A stretch of 64,000 nucleotides of DNA from VBAS01 sp035318985 (GTDB taxonomy: Bacteria; Bacteroidota; Bacteroidia; Chitinophagales; Chitinophagaceae): contig DATHDP010000088.1 of assembly GCA_035318985.1 (NCBI GenBank), positions 25,342 through 89,341 of the forward strand, in the 5' to 3' direction. The notes under the pieces are model-generated. The model saw only the letters and a list, made by a program, of their open reading frames with translations, was not told the origin of the DNA and searched no databases. The translations under genes and the position numbers were made by a program. Shown here piece after piece: positions 63,446 to 64,000 of this stretch; position 1 is the stretch's first letter, and every line of letters begins with the position of its first letter.

Positions 63446-64000
63446 TTATATTGTTATTACTACTTTCCCTTTATGTTCTGCTTTATCAAAAATTCTGAAT
63501 GCTTCATGAAAGTCGTTTAGTTTGTAAGGCCCATCTATCACTGGTTTTACTTTGCCGGTTTCGAAAAGCTCGTTCATGAAGATCAGATCTTTGTTTGTCT
63601 TCAGCGAAACAATTCGAATGTGCTTTTTATTGATCACGGAGATCCACGGTCCCAGGAATAAAGCCTTGAGAAGACTACTTATAGTACCTCCAACTGTAAC
63701 ATAAATTCCATTGGGAGATAATGCACGGGCATAGTCGAACATCGAACGATTGGTCTTAACATCAAGTATCAGGTCATAATGCTGACCATTTTTAGTAAAA
63801 TCTTCCTGTGTATAATCAATAACATGATCAAATCCCATTGAACGCAGCATATCAAGTTTAGCTGTGCTATCAACACCAGTTATTTCAATTCCGTATAATT
63901 TGGCGATCTGTACTCCAAAAGTACCAACACCACCACCTGCACCATTTATCAGCAACTTTTGACCAGCATGAATTTTTCCTTTATCAATAAGACCATGCAC
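63446..64000 (-). CDS. zinc-type alcohol dehydrogenase-like protein (MDR), 5' part outside window
   Basis: 184 C-terminal residues visible; the frame is open to the window edge, so the start lies to the right. NGAGGGVGTFGVQIAKLYGIEITGVDS is the Rossmann motif; GFDHVIDYTQEDF and DLILDVKTNRSMFDYARAL are typical of the NAD(P)-dependent quinone-oxidoreductase/alcohol-dehydrogenase family. C-terminal GPYKLNDFHEAFRIFDKAEHKGKVVI closes the domain. Confidence 0.88.
   Translation of the reverse strand: MHGLIDKGKIHAGQKLLINGAGGGVGTFGVQIAKLYGIEITGVDSTAKLDMLRSMGFDHVIDYTQEDFTKNGQHYDLILDVKTNRSMFDYARALSPNGIYVTVGGTISSLLKALFLGPWISVINKKHIRIVSLKTNKDLIFMNELFETGKVKPVIDGPYKLNDFHEAFRIFDKAEHKGKVVITI

Overview
The window is a stretch of ordinary-looking chromosome from a low-GC Bacteroidota bacterium, most likely a member of the Chitinophagaceae/Chitinophagales. 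The reasons are: almost no Shine-Dalgarno sequences; Bacteroidota-type -7 boxes (TAnnTTTG, often TATCTTTG) close to start codons; many Cys-anchored lipoproteins; YwqK/TonB-type proteins; LytS/LytTR pairs; bacillithiol enzymes; and a CcmE with Cys in place of His. I see no phage, plasmid, IS or CRISPR. One gene runs off each end (an L,D-transpeptidase at the left, a zinc-type alcohol dehydrogenase at the right).

Layout. 0-4 kb: L,D-transpeptidase/TonB fusion, alpha/beta hydrolase, and two tandem paralogous lipoproteins. 4-13 kb: mainly minus-strand enzymes (PhnB-like, AraC regulator with a GH78-like glycosidase, S10 peptidase, RibD-like reductase, SDR, YwqK-TonB protein, lipoprotein). 13-17 kb: an S9 peptidase broken by one in-frame TGA, and aspartate kinase. 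17-21 kb, plus strand: fbp, GNAT, orphan ABC ATPase, YfiT/DinB-like protein, Nudix. 21-32 kb, minus strand: PAS sensor kinase lacking the usual phospho-acceptor His, folC, a TonB-like protein, a compact run of SDR, MFS, EamA and radical SAM genes, a small membrane protein, and an arginase-family enzyme. 32-40 kb, plus strand: ccmE-ccmF, DUF4294 protein, bshB1, fatty acid desaturase, acyl-CoA dehydrogenase, YggS-type PLP protein. 40-64 kb: mixed, with two LytS/LytTR systems, a stand-alone LytTR membrane regulator, tRNA-Lys(CUU), lipoproteins, DEAD-box helicase with a cold-shock protein, an SdpI/ArsR pair, a double-PAP2 protein, cbpA-cbpM, and a Lys/Arg-rich repeat protein.

Functional themes are housekeeping metabolism (aspartate kinase, fbp, folC), cytochrome c maturation, thiol chemistry (BshB1 and a YfiT-like protein), cold/RNA metabolism, and envelope signalling.

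The most unusual material is small. A 36-residue single-pass membrane protein is wedged between the histidine kinase and response regulator genes of the first LytS/LytTR operon, sharing an ATGA overlap with the regulator. A second 36-residue single-pass membrane protein lies convergent to the second LytS/LytTR operon, with its own terminator and a long hairpin touching its start codon. Other items worth a look: a segmental-duplication scar behind the tandem lipoproteins; an internally duplicated PAP2 protein with one degenerate half; an orphan plus-strand terminator with a 47-codon ORF; and a short intergenic repeat present three times. All family assignments come from reading motifs; no database search was run.
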